46,132 bases of DNA from a virus: positions 1-46,132 of IMG/VR virus record IMGVR_UViG_3300009151_000116; one strand, given 5' to 3'. A model generated the notes under the pieces. It had not been told where the DNA came from. It ran no database searches and saw only the letters and a program-made list of their open reading frames with translations. The stretch's first letter is position 1. The number at the start of each line of letters is the position of its first letter. Below, piece after piece: positions 43,536-46,132 of this stretch. Made by a program: the position numbers and the translations under genes.

Positions 43536-44399
43536 ATGAAAAAAGTAAACTACCTAAATAACAAAGACTTGTTATTAGAGATACATAGAAGTAAAAACAG
43601 TTACTCCAGTTATTCAAAACCCGAATATCATCAATACGATGTTATTTTGCCTAGCATAGAAAAGATTAACATTCGAACTGTTGCAGAGGCCAAACGAGTT
43701 CGAGCAAAAAGACTAGGACAACAGGCGTTTGAAGCGGCCAAGGCCATCAATCCCAAGTGCAAAACCGCAGAGTTTGAAGTAGATTATAAAACTATTGAAA
43801 AAACCGACGTTGTTTTTCGCATCATGACTTATGATCACGTACCGCTTGAGCCGGGACGTAAGCGTACACCAAAGACACTGGCCGATCACAGAGAAAAAGT
43901 TAATTTTCCTGCTTTCCAACATTGGAAGTTTGACGAGAATGACGAGCTAGTTTGCGTGGGTAAGAGTCATTGGAAAGGCCCGATGAAGACTGGAAAGTTT
44001 TGCAAGGATCACGGACAAGTCACTAACACACTGGCTCGAATGTATATCAAATTATGCGAACGATATGCTACTCGTGGCAACGTTCGTGGCTACACATACA
44101 ATGACGAAATGAAGGGGCAGGCCATTTTACAGTTAACACAGATTGGTCTACAATTTGACGAATCAAAATCAGACAACCCATTTGCCTACTTTACTGCGGC
44201 AGTTACTAATAGTTTCGTTCGAGTTATTAACATTGAAAAGAAAATGCAAAATATTCGAGACGATATTTTAGAAATGAACGGAATGAATCCTAGTTATACC
44301 AGAATGATCAATGCAGAGTATGTGGCCGCTGCCAAACGTGATGCAGATTCTACTGCGGTTGTTCCTGTTGGTGACATTGAAGTTGACCCCGCAGAGTAA
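43536..44399 (+). CDS. 55: Late-transcription sigma factor gp55
   Basis: gp55 directs host RNA polymerase to late promoters of TATAAATA type. The N-terminus NYLNNKDLLLEI (5-16) aligns with T4 NYVNNKELLQAI, and the core (about 160-240) has TNTLARMYIKLCERYATRGN, VRGYTYNDEMKGQAILQL, FDESKSDNPFAYFTAA and NSFVRVINIEKK, matching the sigma region 2-like core of T4 gp55. Length 287 aa compares with 185: about 125 residues are inserted between these parts (roughly 29-155). The last residues (VVPVGDIEVDPAE) do not show the T4-type hydrophobic clamp-binding end (DFL). The promoter for gp47 lies in the 3' end of this gene. Call strong. Confidence 0.9.
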   Translation: MKKVNYLNNKDLLLEIHRSKNSYSSYSKPEYHQYDVILPSIEKINIRTVAEAKRVRAKRLGQQAFEAAKAINPKCKTAEFEVDYKTIEKTDVVFRIMTYDHVPLEPGRKRTPKTLADHREKVNFPAFQHWKFDENDELVCVGKSHWKGPMKTGKFCKDHGQVTNTLARMYIKLCERYATRGNVRGYTYNDEMKGQAILQLTQIGLQFDESKSDNPFAYFTAAVTNSFVRVINIEKKMQNIRDDILEMNGMNPSYTRMINAEYVAAAKRDADSTAVVPVGDIEVDPAE

Positions 44400-44412
44400 T
44401 TTCTGTTATAAT
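44383..44412 (+). promoter_or_regulatory. sigma70-type early promoter of gp47/gp46, inside the end of gp55
   Basis: TTGACC (44383-44388) and TATAAT (44407-44412) have an 18-base spacer. TG one base before the -10 (TGTTATAAT) makes it an extended -10. The -35 lies within the last gp55 codons. RNA would start near 44419, ten bases before the ATG at 44429, with AAGGA at 44419-44423. Confidence 0.85.
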
Positions 44413-44428
44413 AGAAAAAAGGATTAGA

Positions 44429-45433
44429 ATGTTTAAGAAAGTTGCCTGTTTTACTGACATACACTTTGGATTAAAATCAAATAGCTCAACTCATAATCAG
44501 GACTGCGAAGATTTCGTAGATTGGTTCATTGCGGAAGCTAAAGCGGCTGGCTGTGAAACTGGTATATTTCTTGGTGACTGGCATCATAATAGAAACAGTT
44601 TGAATATCACTACCATGGATTATACCCTACGTAGTTTAGAAAAACTTGGTCAGGCATTTGATAACTTTTACTTCTTTCCAGGCAATCACGATTTATACTA
44701 CAAAGACAAGCGTGATATTCATTCTGTTGAATTTGGCAAGTATGTTCCAGGAATAACTGTTGTTAACGAAATAACAACCATTGGTGATACTACCCTAGTT
44801 CCATGGCTGGTAGGTGACGAGTGGAAGAAGATGGAGAAACTAAAGAGCCGTTATGTCTTTGGTCACTTTGAACTTCCTCTATTTTATATGAACGCTATGA
44901 TTGCCATGCCTGATCACGGTGAACTACAGGGCTCACATTTTAAAAATCCCGAATATGTATTCTCGGGGCACTTCCATAAACGTCAAGCCAAAGCAAACAT
45001 TGTCTATATTGGCAATGCGTTTCCGCACAACTATGCAGATGCATGGGATGATGACCGAGGAATGATGATTCTTGAACACGGAAACAAGCCAGAATATCGT
45101 ATATGGCCAGATGCTCCCAAGTTTAAAACAGTTAAACTAAGTCAACTGATCGACGACGCAGAGTCTCTTATTAAAAGTAAAAGTTATCTGCGTGTAGGCA
45201 TTGATATTCCCATCAGTTACGAAGAAGCCAGTTTCATTAAAGAAACTTTTCTAGCACAATACAACATTAGAGAGCTTACTCTTATCCCAGAAAAGAAAGA
45301 TACTGAAATTAATAACGATTTAGATGTTGAACATTTTGAATCAGTTGATCAGATTGTCAGCAGTCAGCTGGCTACTATTCAAAGCGACAGCTTTGATCCA
45401 AAAGTATTGCTGGCGATTTATAATAACCTATGA
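44429..45433 (+). CDS. 47: Recombination endonuclease subunit gp47 (Mre11-like)
   Basis: gp47 is the nuclease of the T4 gp46/gp47 complex, the phage relative of Rad50/Mre11 and SbcCD, which resects DNA ends for recombination-dependent replication. Phosphodiesterase motifs are in order: CFTDIHFG (Asp10, His12), FLGDWHH, FFPGNHDLYY, FGHFELPLF, and FSGHFHKRQ, followed by YIGNAFPHNY. Length 334 aa is close to T4 gp47 (339). It has an own sigma70 promoter and an AAGGA site; the ATG of gp46 overlaps its stop (ATGA), so the pair is co-translated. Call secure. Confidence 0.93.
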   Translation: MFKKVACFTDIHFGLKSNSSTHNQDCEDFVDWFIAEAKAAGCETGIFLGDWHHNRNSLNITTMDYTLRSLEKLGQAFDNFYFFPGNHDLYYKDKRDIHSVEFGKYVPGITVVNEITTIGDTTLVPWLVGDEWKKMEKLKSRYVFGHFELPLFYMNAMIAMPDHGELQGSHFKNPEYVFSGHFHKRQAKANIVYIGNAFPHNYADAWDDDRGMMILEHGNKPEYRIWPDAPKFKTVKLSQLIDDAESLIKSKSYLRVGIDIPISYEEASFIKETFLAQYNIRELTLIPEKKDTEINNDLDVEHFESVDQIVSSQLATIQSDSFDPKVLLAIYNNL

Positions 45434-46132
45434 TAAAAATAAAAGACCTAACAGTTAAAAACTTTATGAGCGTGGGCAATGCCACGCAGGCAGTAAACTT
45501 TCAGAAAGGACATCTTACGCTTGTGCTAGGTGAGAACTTGGATCAAGGCGGTGACGACAGCGGAAGTCGTAACGGTACAGGTAAAACTACCATTGTTAAT
45601 GCACTTAGCTATGCTATATTTGGTAATGCGCTGACTAATATTAAGAAAGATAACCTAATCAACAAGATCAATAGCAAGAACATGTTGGTCACCGTTGAGT
45701 TTGAAAAAGATGGTATCCTATATAAGATTGAACGCGGTCGTAAGCCCAACATTCTCAAGTTTTACATTGACGATCAAGAACAAGAAGCCGCGGATGATGG
45801 GCAAGGCGATAGCAGAGAAACACAAAAAGACATTGACATCCTATTAGGTATGAGTCACGATATGTTCAAGCATATTGTAGCCTTAAACACCTATACAGAA
45901 CCTTTCTTGAGTATGAAAGCCAACGACCAACGTGCTATTATTGAGCAGTTGTTAGGTATTACTATTCTTAGCGAGAAGGCTGAAGCACTTAAAGAACAAA
46001 TCCGTATTAGTAAAGATGAAGTGGTGCAAGAAGGTGCTCGCATTGAAGCTATCAAACGTTCTAATGAGCGCATACAGGAAAGTATTAACAGCCTGAAGCT
46101 TAAACAGACTATGTGGCAAACGAATCGAGATA
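45430..46132 (+). CDS. 46: Recombination endonuclease subunit gp46 (Rad50/SbcC-like), partial at the window end
   Basis: gp46 is the ATPase partner of gp47. The N-terminus IKIKDLTVKNFMSVGN leads to the Walker A region SRNGTGKTT, just after GENLDQGGDDSG, as in T4-type gp46. A signature-loop neighbourhood follows (NTYTEPFLSM, ANDQRAIIEQLLGI), then the beginning of the long coiled-coil arms (KAEALKEQIRISKDEV onward). About 234 residues are present and the frame stays open to the edge, so the distal coiled coil, hook and Walker B lie outside. The start is fixed by the ATGA overlap with gp47. Confidence 0.92.
   Translation, partial: MIKIKDLTVKNFMSVGNATQAVNFQKGHLTLVLGENLDQGGDDSGSRNGTGKTTIVNALSYAIFGNALTNIKKDNLINKINSKNMLVTVEFEKDGILYKIERGRKPNILKFYIDDQEQEAADDGQGDSRETQKDIDILLGMSHDMFKHIVALNTYTEPFLSMKANDQRAIIEQLLGITILSEKAEALKEQIRISKDEVVQEGARIEAIKRSNERIQESINSLKLKQTMWQTNRD

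Noticed and set aside
1-46132. tRNA genes, CRISPR arrays, insertion sequences, integrase or attachment sites
   Set aside because: None seen by eye on either strand. tRNA search by covariance model could not be run; gaps between genes are too short for most of these elements.

Overview
This window is a piece of the genome of a lytic T4-like myovirus (contractile-tailed dsDNA phage). The evidence is a set of T4 core genes recognisable by motif: the late sigma factor gp55, recombination nuclease gp47/gp46, RNase H/FEN exonuclease, DHFR, thymidylate synthase, and baseplate proteins gp6, gp25, gp53 and gp5. The small conserved hypothetical genes, the gp5 without a lysozyme domain, and the late promoters of type NATAAATA resemble the marine/aquatic T4-like branch (cyanophage and pelagiphage relatives) more than coliphage T4. 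This resemblance is from memory of those families, not from a search. The host cannot be named from the window. The sequence is AT-rich, and the early promoters are good bacterial sigma70 promoters (TTGACT-17-TATAAT), so early transcription should use host RNA polymerase.

Layout. (1) Positions 1-9848, plus strand: a tightly packed early/middle block with overlapping start and stop codons. It holds three unknown genes (the first cut by the window edge), a QueE-like radical SAM enzyme, a coiled-coil protein, RNase H, four conserved hypotheticals, a MoxR-type AAA+ ATPase, a metallopeptidase-motif/VWA protein, four more conserved hypotheticals, then DHFR and thymidylate synthase. The MoxR and VWA genes each have their own sigma70 promoter, and a perfect 13-bp hairpin separates them. 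(2) Positions 9845-43455, minus strand: a 33.6-kb late block of baseplate and fibre genes. In transcription order these are a gp48/54-like tube-cap candidate, gp53, a 987-aa hub protein with an N-terminal lysozyme-like motif, gp5, gp25, gp6, a 5160-aa giant protein in the T4 gp7 position, a 204-aa virion protein, and three tandem fibre paralogues. Five late-promoter octamers lie just upstream of transcription units in this block. (3) Positions 43536-46132, plus strand: gp55, gp47 and the start of gp46, transcribed away from the late block.

The genes fit one infection programme. Host sigma70 promoters drive nucleotide synthesis, DNA repair/replication, MoxR/VWA and gp55. gp55 then redirects RNA polymerase to the NATAAATA promoters, which make the baseplate and fibres. 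The most interesting regulatory spot is 43456-43535, where the early promoter of gene 55 overlaps a divergent gp55-type late promoter. The most interesting proteins are the giant gp7-position protein, which contains a probable seven-bladed propeller, a cupredoxin-like region and a coiled coil; the QueE-like enzyme with a split cysteine motif; and the phage MoxR/VWA pair. No tRNA genes, CRISPR arrays, insertion sequences or attachment sites were seen. No stretch over 300 bases lacks a gene.
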